This document shows positions 1-7,890 of a stretch of DNA of 38,566 bases, in pieces; position 1 is the first letter of the stretch, and each line of letters opens with the position of its first letter. The notes under the pieces are model-generated. The model did no database searches. It saw only the letters and a list, made by a program, of their open reading frames with translations, and was not told the origin of the DNA. The translations under genes were made by a program, and so were the position numbers. Source of the stretch: a virus; the IMG/VR virus record IMGVR_UViG_3300011116_000739, positions 1-38,566 of that record; one strand, written 5' to 3'.

Positions 1-1705
1 CAGGTGTAAAATAAGGTGCAGTAGTATTACTTTGTAACGTTATAGATCCTAAATTAGCACCATTTACATATTTAACTGGTTCTACAGTATGAGTATATGT
101 AAAAATTGGACTTGGACCAACTGGTGGAACTGTACTTAAAACTTTTACGTAATAATACGATTCTGTACCTGTTGGGTTATTTTCTTTTAATAAAGCAATA
201 TCATTATCAGCTAAAGGTGAACCACCACCACCTGCATTTATGTTATAAACTAACTGCAAAGTAGTAGTATTAAAAGTACCTCCTTCATTAGGAATAGCAA
301 CTAAACTACTAGAAAATCCTCCATTTTCATTTAATCTGTAAGTAGCTTGAATTGTATCAAGTCTTTCATCTTCATCAAATCTAAAAGTTATTGATCCAGT
401 AGAATCTATTACTGGTACTCCACCTGTAATATCAGGTGCAGAAGCAGTTCCATCATAACTAACTCTTTCAGCTTGACGGCCTGGAATATGAAATGCTTCA
501 CTTTCAGTACCATCTTTATAAACTAAAGTAGCATAAAGAGCATATATTTCATCATATTGAAAACAACGTTTAGTAAAAATTTCAGTTTCTGAGTGAAACG
601 AAGTATTAAAAGTGCTTCTATCTTGAATTTCAATATAAGGTTCTACTTGAATATTATTAATCCAAGGTTGAAGATTGGTTTTTAAAGTTTCTTTTAAATT
701 ACCAATATATAATCTATTATCTAATTGAGTAATAGTTTTAGCTACCCAAGTAATTTTATTAATTAAAATATCTGTACTTGTTGTAGCTGCATTATCTAAA
801 GATATAATTTCTCTAGTAAAAGTACCAGTAGTATTAGGAAAATACCCTAAATCATAAGCTGCTAAAACTTGATTAATTTTAGTTATAACGTATAATTTTA
901 CATTAGGAAAATTAATATCTGAACTAAAACTAATAGTAAAACTTTTACCTGTTAAGGTATTTGGTGGGCATCCATCGTAGTTTTCAATAGGAAGTTGAGA
1001 TGTTTCATTAACTATAGAGATAGGGTTAGATGGAAATGAAAGATTAGTTTCATTAAAATTTTCATCTGCATAAGATGCTAATACGTAATAAACTCCTGAT
1101 TTTAAATTACCTCCATTTTGAACTGAATCTAAATTAATTTTAAATTGTTCAAAAGGTTTTAATACGTATAATTTATTAAACTCATCAATATCAGTGCATT
1201 GAAAGTTAAGATCTACAGCAGGTTCTGGGGTATCTACATTAATGTACCTTAATGGATTTCTAAAATCTACCCAATAAACAGAAAATGTATTATCAGAGTT
1301 AATTTTGTAACTACCTTGAATTTGTGTGTTAAGATTCCAATTAAAATCAGTAGCTCCTACTTTATCCCTAATTAATACCCTGTAAGAATTATCTGTTGCC
1401 AATACACCAATTTCTCCTCTACAATATCTACCTACAATCTGTGTTCCAGGATCATTAAGATCATAAAATTTAGATTCACCTTCAATTACAGAAAATAACA
1501 CTACAGAACCATTGCTAAGTGGAATTTTTCCAATGCATGTAGCACCTGGAGTTATTAATGTAGGATAATTAAAAAGTGGATAATTACCGTCTTCATTAGT
1601 AATACTTCCAACTTCTGAATTAATGTTTACGTTAATATTCAACCTTGATGTTTTATCAGGTTGATTTTGTGGATCACTATCTGTATTTAATAAAAAAGGT
1701 TGCAT
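1..1705 (-). CDS. Large beta-rich tail protein, N-terminal part (runs off left edge)
   Basis: An open leftward frame starts at the ATG at 1705 and has no stop before base 1, so about 568 N-terminal residues are visible. The protein starts MQPFLLNTDSDPQNQPDKTS and continues with strand-rich, Asn/Thr-rich sequence containing GSITNEDGNYPLFNYP and CIGKIPLSNGSVVLFS. This style, where a first domain carries an xISNExGN-like segment followed by CIG.I.L, is what I associate with the large tail (muzzle-type) protein downstream of the ring proteins in crAss-like phages; that assignment is from family memory and gene order, not a search. Its start overlaps the stop of the preceding ring/adaptor gene by one base (TAATG), showing translational coupling. 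Alternative: another long tail hub or fibre protein. Confidence 0.55.
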   Translation of the reverse strand, partial: MQPFLLNTDSDPQNQPDKTSRLNINVNINSEVGSITNEDGNYPLFNYPTLITPGATCIGKIPLSNGSVVLFSVIEGESKFYDLNDPGTQIVGRYCRGEIGVLATDNSYRVLIRDKVGATDFNWNLNTQIQGSYKINSDNTFSVYWVDFRNPLRYINVDTPEPAVDLNFQCTDIDEFNKLYVLKPFEQFKINLDSVQNGGNLKSGVYYVLASYADENFNETNLSFPSNPISIVNETSQLPIENYDGCPPNTLTGKSFTISFSSDINFPNVKLYVITKINQVLAAYDLGYFPNTTGTFTREIISLDNAATTSTDILINKITWVAKTITQLDNRLYIGNLKETLKTNLQPWINNIQVEPYIEIQDRSTFNTSFHSETEIFTKRCFQYDEIYALYATLVYKDGTESEAFHIPGRQAERVSYDGTASAPDITGGVPVIDSTGSITFRFDEDERLDTIQATYRLNENGGFSSSLVAIPNEGGTFNTTTLQLVYNINAGGGGSPLADNDIALLKENNPTGTESYYYVKVLSTVPPVGPSPIFTYTHTVEPVKYVNGANLGSITLQSNTTAPYFTP

Positions 1706-2430
1706 TATCTATTGTATCTTAAATTAATAAAGTGTTCACCAATTGAATCTGAATAAAAGAAATCTCTTGCTGTAGAAATGTTAGGAATAAGTCTAACCCA
1801 TTGATTTTTAAACGATTCCATTCTTGGAATGTCAAACATGGCTAATAAGTTTTCAGCTTCACCTCTGTATCTCATGTAATGATTTTCAGCATAAGTTAAA
1901 GTCATTTCTCTATTAGGGTGTTCAAAACCTCCTAACATTAACATGTAAGTTAACTTCCAAAATAAACATTGAGTTACTGCTTCTTTGTCTGGAATTAAAG
2001 GAAACCCTTCTTCATCAACAGGAAAAGCTTGGTAAGATACACATATAACCTCATCATCAGGAACATTGGTATTGATGTAGTTAGGATTAACAGTGTAGCT
2101 ATAATCTGTATGCATGACAGACATATTAATGCAGTCGTCACAATGCATATCGTAATTAAAAGTTTGAGATCCATATCTTAAAAAAGTGCTTTTGTATGCT
2201 ACCGATTTAATTAAATATAAATCACATGGTATTACGGCTTTACCGTTTTTAATAGTTAGAAATGCAGTTTTATCTATTAACTGTTCTGTACAACCAATAG
2301 CTTCAAGTGCATCTCCAATCCAATCAACAGCTTCTCCAATAAGTCTATCAGAATGCTGAGATAGCAAAGTGCCGTATGCTCCAAAAGCTCTGTTTATTAT
2401 TCTTTTACAAGAAACTGATCTATAATTCAT
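1705..2430 (-). CDS. Ring/adaptor-like tail protein
   Basis: This 241-residue protein begins MNYRSVSCKRIINRAFGAYG. It has an N-terminal helical region with an Ala/Gly-rich stretch (WIGDALEAIGC), a middle beta section (AFLTIKNGKAVIPCDLYLIK), then a helical C-terminal section (CLFWKLTYMLMLGGF, YAENHYMRYRGEAENLLAMF). That helix, beta insert, helix plan fits the ring proteins that stack under the portal in crAss-like virions and the P22 gp4-like head-tail connector group. It sits between a second protein of similar plan (2909-3586) and the large tail protein. The family link is inferred from layout and position; I see no catalytic motif. Cys residues are frequent (C8, CTEQ, CDDC). Confidence 0.55.
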   Translation of the reverse strand: MNYRSVSCKRIINRAFGAYGTLLSQHSDRLIGEAVDWIGDALEAIGCTEQLIDKTAFLTIKNGKAVIPCDLYLIKSVAYKSTFLRYGSQTFNYDMHCDDCINMSVMHTDYSYTVNPNYINTNVPDDEVICVSYQAFPVDEEGFPLIPDKEAVTQCLFWKLTYMLMLGGFEHPNREMTLTYAENHYMRYRGEAENLLAMFDIPRMESFKNQWVRLIPNISTARDFFYSDSIGEHFINLRYNR

Positions 2431-2445
2431 GTTTTTAGCTTTGTA

Positions 2446-2949
2446 TTACAAAGATACTGGAATTTTATCAAATCTGAGATAATATTCGGAATCGGATTTA
2501 AGTCGTTCAGTAAGTTTGTTTTTAGCACCTGATTTACATTTAGTACCATTTGTTCTAGATGAATCAAACTTATACATAGTTACACCTTTAATATTACAGT
2601 TTCTTTTATTCCAATGAAATCCTACGTAATATTTATCTGTATAGTATATAAACTTGTTATCGTCTAATTTACCTTCTTTTCTTAATTTCTTAGTTTGACC
2701 CCAATTTACAGGTGCTATTAAACGGTCATTTTTAACCTTAAAAGATCTGTCAAACCTAAGTACCTGAATTTCACCTAGATGGAAAGGTACTTTAAATTTA
2801 CGGTTTCCTCCTAAAAGCAAATAATCTACAATGTAGTTATTTAATTCAAGGACTATCTTTTTGTATAGTTTAAAAGGAATTTGTTTTTCATAATTAGCAT
2901 TATACCAACTATGACTGTCCGTTAATGTTGTTGTGTGAGATTGCGTCAT
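2446..2949 (-). CDS. Small basic protein of the tail module, unknown function
   Basis: 167 residues, strongly basic in the second half (KKLRKEGK, KCKSGAKNKLTERLK), with a predicted beta section around FKVPFHLGEIQVLRF and YYVGFHWNKRNCNIKG. No signal peptide or membrane segment. Its first 41 bases overlap the 3' end of the ring-like gene at 2909-3586, so both lie in one operon. A basic, Lys-rich protein placed between two ring/adaptor candidates could be a minor virion or assembly protein that touches nucleic acid, but that is inference from charge and position only. Confidence 0.6.
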   Translation of the reverse strand: MTQSHTTTLTDSHSWYNANYEKQIPFKLYKKIVLELNNYIVDYLLLGGNRKFKVPFHLGEIQVLRFDRSFKVKNDRLIAPVNWGQTKKLRKEGKLDDNKFIYYTDKYYVGFHWNKRNCNIKGVTMYKFDSSRTNGTKCKSGAKNKLTERLKSDSEYYLRFDKIPVSL

Positions 2950-3586
2950 TATCTGTATCTTCAGTTGTTCCTAATAAGAATTTTAATTCTGATCCTAATA
3001 CGTCTTTTGTAATCAAATCTAGCAAATCTGCTGTTAATGGATAATTCGAATTATCTGTATAACATAATCCGTCATCACAGGTAAAAGTTCTAGCATCTTC
3101 TGGTTTTTCCAAAATTGCTCTAACATTAATTACTTTAAGATCTAAGGTAGTCGGAAAATAAAGATAATCATTTAAAAAATAAAACGGTAATGTCATTCCA
3201 GGATATTTTCTTTCTGAATAAAATGGACTTCTTTCAGGAAGAATCAAACTAAATCTAGATTGTCTATCTATAGCAGATACCTTTAAAGCATACCTTTCTT
3301 TAAATCTAATAGTTTTAGGAATAGTAAATTCAGTTCTAAGAATGTCACAATCCACATTAAATTCACAACATTCAGCTTTATCTACTTTAATTAATGGAAT
3401 GCAACCTAAATCTTGATAGAAAAGATCATTGTCAAAATAGTTTTTATTCTGATCTTGACGTATATATTGAGCACGTTTATAGTCTACAATAAACGATAAC
3501 TGTGCAACTGAAGGAGTAAAGTCGTCATTAATACGTCCAGCCGACATTAAGTTCAGTAAATTATAGACTATCTCATTTTTTGTCAT
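2909..3586 (-). CDS. Ring/adaptor-like tail protein
   Basis: 225 residues. The N-terminus (TKNEIVYNLLNLMSAGRIND, then FTPSVAQLSFIVDYKRAQYI) is helical. The centre (DCDILRTEFTIPKTIRFK, ALKVSAIDRQSRFSLI, LNDYLYFP) is beta-rich. The end (LTADLLDLITKDVLGSELKFLL) is helical and followed by an Asp/Asn-rich tail. This plan recurs in head-tail adaptor and ring proteins of short-tailed phages, and the neighbours (another such protein and a large tail protein) support it. It has no enzymatic motif. The Asn-rich tail NDAISHNNINGQS is encoded where the next gene starts, so it may be set by overlap rather than function. Confidence 0.5.
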   Translation of the reverse strand: MTKNEIVYNLLNLMSAGRINDDFTPSVAQLSFIVDYKRAQYIRQDQNKNYFDNDLFYQDLGCIPLIKVDKAECCEFNVDCDILRTEFTIPKTIRFKERYALKVSAIDRQSRFSLILPERSPFYSERKYPGMTLPFYFLNDYLYFPTTLDLKVINVRAILEKPEDARTFTCDDGLCYTDNSNYPLTADLLDLITKDVLGSELKFLLGTTEDTDNDAISHNNINGQS

Positions 3587-3788
3587 TTCTATCTGTTTTA
3601 AAGAATGTATGATTATGGCATAATTTTACATTATTACTATTATAATGTTTTATGGTACCGTCTTCTTCTAAAGCTACAACAAAAATTAAATTTTCATGTG
3701 GACCGTAATCTATTAGAAATAGAACTTGACCGTCACCATGAGGAGTTGTAACCCAGAGGAAATTGTTTACCTCTTTAATATCAGCCAT
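3573..3788 (-). CDS. Small hypothetical protein (71 aa)
   Basis: The frame is open from 3830, but the ATG at 3788 gives the better start (MADIKEVNNFLWVTTPHGDG), because the extra 14 residues before it overlap the spanin gene deeply and look non-coding. It is a compact beta-rich protein (QVLFLIDYGPHENLIFVVAL, EEDGTIKHYNSNNVKL) with a basic tail (KTDRNDKK). It overlaps the 3' end of the spanin gene by 22 bases and the start of the ring-like gene by 14. No function recognised; an SH3-like small barrel is possible from the strand pattern. Confidence 0.55.
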   Translation of the reverse strand: MADIKEVNNFLWVTTPHGDGQVLFLIDYGPHENLIFVVALEEDGTIKHYNSNNVKLCHNHTFFKTDRNDKK

Positions 3789-4213
3789 AATATGAATACA
3801 AATATAGCAATTAATACCCAAAAATACCATATAGGGTATCCTTGTTTTACCTCAATAGTTTTAGGAATGGTTACCTTTACAGTATCTATTACATTAACCA
3901 GAATAGAATCATGTACATAAATGGGCCTCCTAACAACCGTAGTTTTGACTTTATTAAGGCTGTCAACTGACTGATATACAGTCGTAAAGCTATCACTAAA
4001 TACTTTGTTGAGGGAATCACGATAAAATAGGGTAAGTTGAAAACTACTATCACCAGGTATAGTATCGTATATCTTAATGAGAGTATCCTTTTTAAAAATA
4101 ACTGTTTTATAAGTGCTGTCACCGTATTTGGGGTTTTTCTTTATAGCTTGTTTTAAATGCCACTCTGCAGTGCAAGAGGTTATCAAAAATAATGTAAAAA
4201 TTAAATATCTCAT
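3767..4213 (-). CDS. Unimolecular spanin candidate (u-spanin)
   Basis: 148 residues with two membrane anchors of different types. The N-terminus MRYLIFTLFLITSC is a lipoprotein signal with lipobox LITSC, which would place a lipidated Cys14 in the outer membrane. Residues about 127-147 (IWYFWVLIAIFVFILWLI) form one C-terminal transmembrane helix ending in basic residues. Between them lies a roughly 110-residue periplasmic span rich in beta strands (TVIFKKDTLIKIYDTI, SFQLTLFYRDSL, TVVRRPIYVHDSILVNVIDT). This is exactly the plan of u-spanins such as phage T1 gp11, which span the periplasm and fuse the two membranes in the last step of lysis. The endolysin and holin candidates are immediately upstream in the operon, supporting a lysis cassette. 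Confidence 0.75.
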   Translation of the reverse strand: MRYLIFTLFLITSCTAEWHLKQAIKKNPKYGDSTYKTVIFKKDTLIKIYDTIPGDSSFQLTLFYRDSLNKVFSDSFTTVYQSVDSLNKVKTTVVRRPIYVHDSILVNVIDTVKVTIPKTIEVKQGYPIWYFWVLIAIFVFILWLILKR

Positions 4214-4503
4214 CTTAGTGCTTCATAAACGGCAACAAATAATATGTTACCTATAGTGTATAATAATAACGTTCCTACTATTGTACCTGAAGCTAACCAA
4301 GCTACCATTAATACCTGCAATGTAGTAGATAAATGCCACATGTCGTAAAACATAGGAAAATATTTTTTAAGAAATGTATGCTTAGGTGCTTCTGAAGTTT
4401 CTCTCCAAAAGAACTTATGGCAGCCTAGTTTTTTAAAACTATCATGATGAGAAATCGAATCCATCACGGCTTTTAGAACAACAAAGACAATTACATATAT
4501 CAT
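4210..4503 (-). CDS. Membrane protein of the lysis cluster (97 aa)
   Basis: Three hydrophobic stretches are visible: residues about 1-13 (MIYVIVFVVLKAV), and a C-terminal pair about 60-93 (TLQVLMVAWLASGTIVGTLLLY, IGNILFVAVYEAL), separated by a charged, His-rich section (SISHHDSFKKLGCHKFFWRE). The stop overlaps the spanin start in an ATGA arrangement, so the two are translationally coupled. Holin or holin-accessory function is possible from position between endolysin and spanin, but the long hydrophilic middle is unusual for a holin and I cannot choose between the three small membrane proteins here. Confidence 0.6.
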   Translation of the reverse strand: MIYVIVFVVLKAVMDSISHHDSFKKLGCHKFFWRETSEAPKHTFLKKYFPMFYDMWHLSTTLQVLMVAWLASGTIVGTLLLYTIGNILFVAVYEALR

Positions 4504-4508
4504 CGGTA

Positions 4509-4652
4509 TTACTGATTAGATTGTTTAGTTTTCTTTTTAGAAACAGCTTTACGTTTTTCGTTAATTTTCTTAATTTGTTCATGACTATCATACTCTAAGT
4601 AGGCAATTAATAATGCCACAAAAATACTGAAAATTACGATTAACTCTTTCAT
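4509..4652 (-). CDS. 47-aa single-pass membrane protein
   Basis: A short frame ATG at 4652 to TAA at 4509 encodes a hydrophobic N-terminal helix (MKELIVIFSIFVALLIAYLE) followed by a strongly basic tail (KKINEKRKAVSKKKTKQ). Its ATG overlaps the stop of the endolysin candidate in an ATGA arrangement, which argues that it is real. The plan, one N-out/C-in helix and a cytoplasmic Lys-rich tail, resembles small class III holins or spanin-like inner-membrane peptides, but function is not established. Confidence 0.6.
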   Translation of the reverse strand: MKELIVIFSIFVALLIAYLEYDSHEQIKKINEKRKAVSKKKTKQSNQ

Positions 4653-5056
4653 GATATTGTAATATTTATTTTTTCTTTTTTCTCTACTTTTTTAAGTTCA
4701 GCCATAAAGTCTTTGAATGCTTTACCTGATTCAAAAATCATATCTTTAGTTTTGATTTTACCTACTAAAAGACAACCTTCAGTATCTTCTGGTTTGTTAC
4801 CAGTATGCATTCTAATACCTGCAAATTGAGGTACGTTTTGTAACTCAGGTAGGTATTTTTGAAATCTATTACTAAAAGATAGTATCAAATTATACTTACC
4901 TCTAGGTATAGCAGTTTGACCAAATATCTTTTCAGTACCTGTTTCTAAGTATCTATCTTTGTCTTCTAATGTGTAACAAAAGAATTCACCGTTAATACTT
5001 AATTCACCAATAGTTGATTTATTAGTGAAGATTTTCCTCTTTACTTGTATTTCCAT
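4649..5056 (-). CDS. DUF5675-type protein, endolysin candidate
   Basis: Start chosen at the ATG at 5056 (MEIQVKRKIFTNKSTIGELS); the frame extends ten codons upstream but inside the preceding gene. The 135-residue protein has the pattern of the phage DUF5675 family: an opening strand pair with FFCYTLEDKDR, then TAIPRGKYNLILSFSNRFQK, and the core GIRMHTGNKPEDTEGCLLVG with conserved His, Gly-Asn and Cys. The H.GN...T.GC.LVG signature looks like the active-site block of an L,D-transpeptidase-like or amidase-like fold, so a peptidoglycan-targeting role is reasonable in this lysis cluster. It lacks a signal peptide, so export would need a holin. The assignment is by motif recall. Confidence 0.65.
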   Translation of the reverse strand: MEIQVKRKIFTNKSTIGELSINGEFFCYTLEDKDRYLETGTEKIFGQTAIPRGKYNLILSFSNRFQKYLPELQNVPQFAGIRMHTGNKPEDTEGCLLVGKIKTKDMIFESGKAFKDFMAELKKVEKKEKINITIS

Positions 5057-5249
5057 TGCCAAAAAAATTAGATAGAAACATACCAATTACTCCAATAATA
5101 CCAATAACCATAGCAACCTTTTCTTCTTCAAAATACACAAATGTACCAGCAGCTGCTGAACAGGTTGTAAATAAAGCTAACCCAAACCTAGCAATGTTCT
5201 TAGGAGTAGGTTTAAAAAATTGATTTAAGCCATAGCTGTACTTTTTCAT
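5022..5249 (-). CDS. Small two-helix membrane protein, holin candidate
   Basis: 75 residues with two hydrophobic segments: about 20-40 (IARFGLALFTTCSAAAGTFV) and 46-62 (AMVIGIIGVIGMFLSNFF), separated by an acidic turn (YFEEEK), with a basic N-terminus (MKKYSYGLNQFFKPTPKN) and a hydrophilic C-terminus (GNGNTSKEENLH). This fits class II-type small holins. It overlaps the endolysin start by 35 bases and has an ATGA overlap with the neighbouring 63-residue membrane gene upstream, so the two could be a holin/antiholin pair. Confidence 0.65.
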   Translation of the reverse strand: MKKYSYGLNQFFKPTPKNIARFGLALFTTCSAAAGTFVYFEEEKVAMVIGIIGVIGMFLSNFFGNGNTSKEENLH

Positions 5250-5437
5250 TTAAAGAATCTTTTAATTAGGGTAATTACTTTAGGTAGTCCTAAGATGATA
5301 CTAATAAGAGAACTTATGATTGCCAAAAAAACGGCAAATACCTGAAGCTCAGGTAACCAATGAGCCATTTTACTAATTAGCAAGAAAACCCAGCTAACCA
5401 AAGCAACTCCAAATTCAGATTTTAATTCATGTGTCAT
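5246..5437 (-). CDS. Small two-helix membrane protein, holin/antiholin candidate
   Basis: 63 residues: a hydrophilic N-terminus (MTHELKSEFG), a first hydrophobic stretch (VALVSWVFLLISKMAHWL), a second (LQVFAVFLAIISSLISIILG) and a basic end (KVITLIKRFFK). Small size, two helices and positively charged C-terminus match small phage holins. It is first in the lysis cluster, coupled through ATGA to the 75-residue membrane protein. Which of the two forms the pore cannot be told from sequence. Confidence 0.65.
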   Translation of the reverse strand: MTHELKSEFGVALVSWVFLLISKMAHWLPELQVFAVFLAIISSLISIILGLPKVITLIKRFFK

Positions 5438-5460
5438 AGTTATAGTTATATTTAATATTA

Positions 5461-7890
5461 TTAAGGTCTATAAGTTTCGTCAGGTAAGGCGTTTAATAAG
5501 TTAATTACAATTTCTCTAAAAGCAGTATAATTTAAATCAGCTGAACCGTGAAAACTACAAGCATGATAATTTTCATCATAAGTAAAAAGACTATTATTTA
5601 TAGTTAATTCGTATTGATTTGCATTAGGTACTCCTACAGATGTATCTGTTATTGTAACAGGATCTGGTGTTGATTCAAAAGAAGAATTAGCTATATCTAC
5701 TGTTGTACTTAACGAATCAAAATAAATAGCAGTATTTAAATAACCATTTGTTAAATCACCTCTACTTACACTATATTTAGTCCAAGTGTCTGTTAATGTA
5801 ATAGATGTTGTAGCAGAAGTTCCGTTATTAAATATACCTAACCTAACTGATCCAGTACCTTTTAAATACACTGAAAATGTGCCATTTGGAACAACAGGAT
5901 TTGGTGAATAAAAGTTTTGATAATAATATCCACTTCCTGGATTATCAGCTGTAACTCTATCGTAAGGCCCGTCATTAATACCACCATTTGTAAAATGTGT
6001 AATTGTGTGAGTAAATCCATTATTTTCCCAAGGAGTTAAAGTTAAATTATTTGGATTTATAAGAAAATTATGACTACTGTTAATTAAAATATCAAAAGAA
6101 GTTGAACTATTTCTTTTTGTTGCTATAAAAACGTAGTCGTCTACATCAATTACATTTGTAGACTCATAATAATTATTTTCTCCGTTATTAGAAACATATA
6201 CATTACGATTTCCACCTATTTCAATTGAATAATTTCTTGTACCTTCATAAGCACCCATTATTTCACGTGGATACATAAAATCAGGATTTTTAAGTACAAC
6301 TCCACCAATATTTGAATTTTGAGTAAATTGACTTCCTGTTCCAGTAAAATTTAAATCTAAATAACCATTTGACCCATTAGATTTATATCCATTTATATCA
6401 AAAATTGGAGAATTCACTGGGGTAACATAATGATTATTGTTAATTAAATTAGTTCTTGCTGCAATTTGATAACTAGATAATCCTGAATAAATGTTAAGTC
6501 TATCAAGTTTATTTAAAATATTACCTGCAGCAACAGCTGGTTTAAAGAAAAAATTATCAAAAAGTCCTAATACATAAGTTGGAACAGTACCTCCATTAGA
6601 TTCAACTCTTGATTTCCATGCTAATGCTTCTGTAGAAAAAGTAGCAGTTAAAGCAATGCACTCTTCTTCAGATAAAATTGAATTAAAACATTTAATAGAA
6701 CTAAATAAACCATAACCTACAGAATCATCATATTTTGATATTAGTTTAAATTTATTATAATTTTGTCTTGGAGCAAGCGTACTTGAACCAATAAAAGTAC
6801 CATTTAAATAACATTTAGTTATAGTTCCATCATAAGTAAAAGCAATTTTTATATTGTTATCTGTAATACTAAATGAACTATTAATAATGTCAACAATAGC
6901 ATTAGTTTGCCAAATACTAAACCCTAAGTTACTATCTAAATAATTAGTGTAATTATATCGTTTATGAAATAAAAAACTTCTACCTTCAACATCATTAAAA
7001 AATTCTAAAAAATATTGTTCAGCATTAGCATTACCTAAATTTAAAGCAGCGTAAAAAGTAAAATTTTTACCGATTAAAGTTTGTAAATTTGGTATTGTTG
7101 TTGTATCTGCTGATCTAATTATTGCTGTAGTAGTAGTAGGTATATATGAAGTTAATTTACCACCTTGTTCAAATTGAAATCCCCAAGCAAATAAAGCTTT
7201 AGTAGCGTTTCCATATAATAATTGTGTACCTACACCTGTTGCTGCTCCAGCTGAACCTGTTGTAAAACCTATACCTACTTTATACCAACCATTACCATAA
7301 TTTTCAATTGAAGATTTTAAAGAATTGGTTACATATATATTTCCAGTAGAAGCATCAAAACTTGGAGTAACTGTACCTGCCGCTATGTCTACAGTAAGAG
7401 TTGCGTTTACTCCAGCATATCTATTTATTCTAAGTACAAAAGTTTCACCTGCTGCAAAAGTTGAATTTTTAACAAAACAGCTAAACCAATAAGGTTTATT
7501 ATTTAAAAGTACTGCAGTTGATTGTGAACAAAATTGACCTGAAGCAGTAAAAGTAACTTTATCAGCTGTTGCTGATCCTGTAGGAGCATTTGTATTATTT
7601 GCTGCTATTGTTGCTGTGCAATACCAATTAGTTGCGTTAGTTAAATCTTCACTTTGAAGTATAGTATTAGTCCTTTCTTCTTCATTTAATAAATTACTAC
7701 TTTGAGCTCTTACTATATTAGCAGCAGAAGTAGTTAAAATGTTACTATTATTTAAAAAAGTTGCTGTGCTACTTCTAGCAAAATCTACTTCTTTAGGGCT
7801 ATAAAGATTATTATTAAGCGTATAGCCTAATAATTTACCTGTTTTGGCAGCAAATCTAAGATCACCTATAATTAAAACTTCGTTACTCAT
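5461..7890 (-). CDS. Tail fibre / receptor-binding-type protein with LamG-like domains
   Basis: 809 residues, Asn/Thr/Ser-rich and strand-rich with no membrane segments. After MSNEVLIIGDLRFAAKTGKL it has VDFARSSTATFLNNSN, the F.R.STAT..N motif common at the N-terminus of phage proteins that carry carbohydrate-binding or concanavalin/LamG-like domains. Two stretches look like such sandwich domains: about 90-260 (WFSCFVKNSTFAAGETFVLR, WYKVGIGFTTGSAGAATG) and again about 640-740 (NGTFSVYLKGTGSVRLGIF, TWTKYSVSRGDL), which resemble each other, suggesting an internal duplication. A central LamG-like part is at about 270-420 (FTFYAALNLGNANAEQYFLEF, IKIAFTYDGTITKCYLNGTF). Stop and start overlap the next gene in ATGA. 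Likely binds cell-surface polysaccharide; the exact partner is unknown. Confidence 0.65.
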   Translation of the reverse strand: MSNEVLIIGDLRFAAKTGKLLGYTLNNNLYSPKEVDFARSSTATFLNNSNILTTSAANIVRAQSSNLLNEEERTNTILQSEDLTNATNWYCTATIAANNTNAPTGSATADKVTFTASGQFCSQSTAVLLNNKPYWFSCFVKNSTFAAGETFVLRINRYAGVNATLTVDIAAGTVTPSFDASTGNIYVTNSLKSSIENYGNGWYKVGIGFTTGSAGAATGVGTQLLYGNATKALFAWGFQFEQGGKLTSYIPTTTTAIIRSADTTTIPNLQTLIGKNFTFYAALNLGNANAEQYFLEFFNDVEGRSFLFHKRYNYTNYLDSNLGFSIWQTNAIVDIINSSFSITDNNIKIAFTYDGTITKCYLNGTFIGSSTLAPRQNYNKFKLISKYDDSVGYGLFSSIKCFNSILSEEECIALTATFSTEALAWKSRVESNGGTVPTYVLGLFDNFFFKPAVAAGNILNKLDRLNIYSGLSSYQIAARTNLINNNHYVTPVNSPIFDINGYKSNGSNGYLDLNFTGTGSQFTQNSNIGGVVLKNPDFMYPREIMGAYEGTRNYSIEIGGNRNVYVSNNGENNYYESTNVIDVDDYVFIATKRNSSTSFDILINSSHNFLINPNNLTLTPWENNGFTHTITHFTNGGINDGPYDRVTADNPGSGYYYQNFYSPNPVVPNGTFSVYLKGTGSVRLGIFNNGTSATTSITLTDTWTKYSVSRGDLTNGYLNTAIYFDSLSTTVDIANSSFESTPDPVTITDTSVGVPNANQYELTINNSLFTYDENYHACSFHGSADLNYTAFREIVINLLNALPDETYRP

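Noticed and set aside
3726-3920. Plus-strand ORF inside the spanin gene
   Set aside because: It is a shadow of the overlapping, better supported minus-strand genes.
3889-4122. Second minus-strand ORF inside the spanin gene
   Set aside because: It is out of frame within the spanin. Its hydrophobic look comes from AT-rich sequence, and there is no start context; an embedded lysis gene was considered but u-spanins do not need one.
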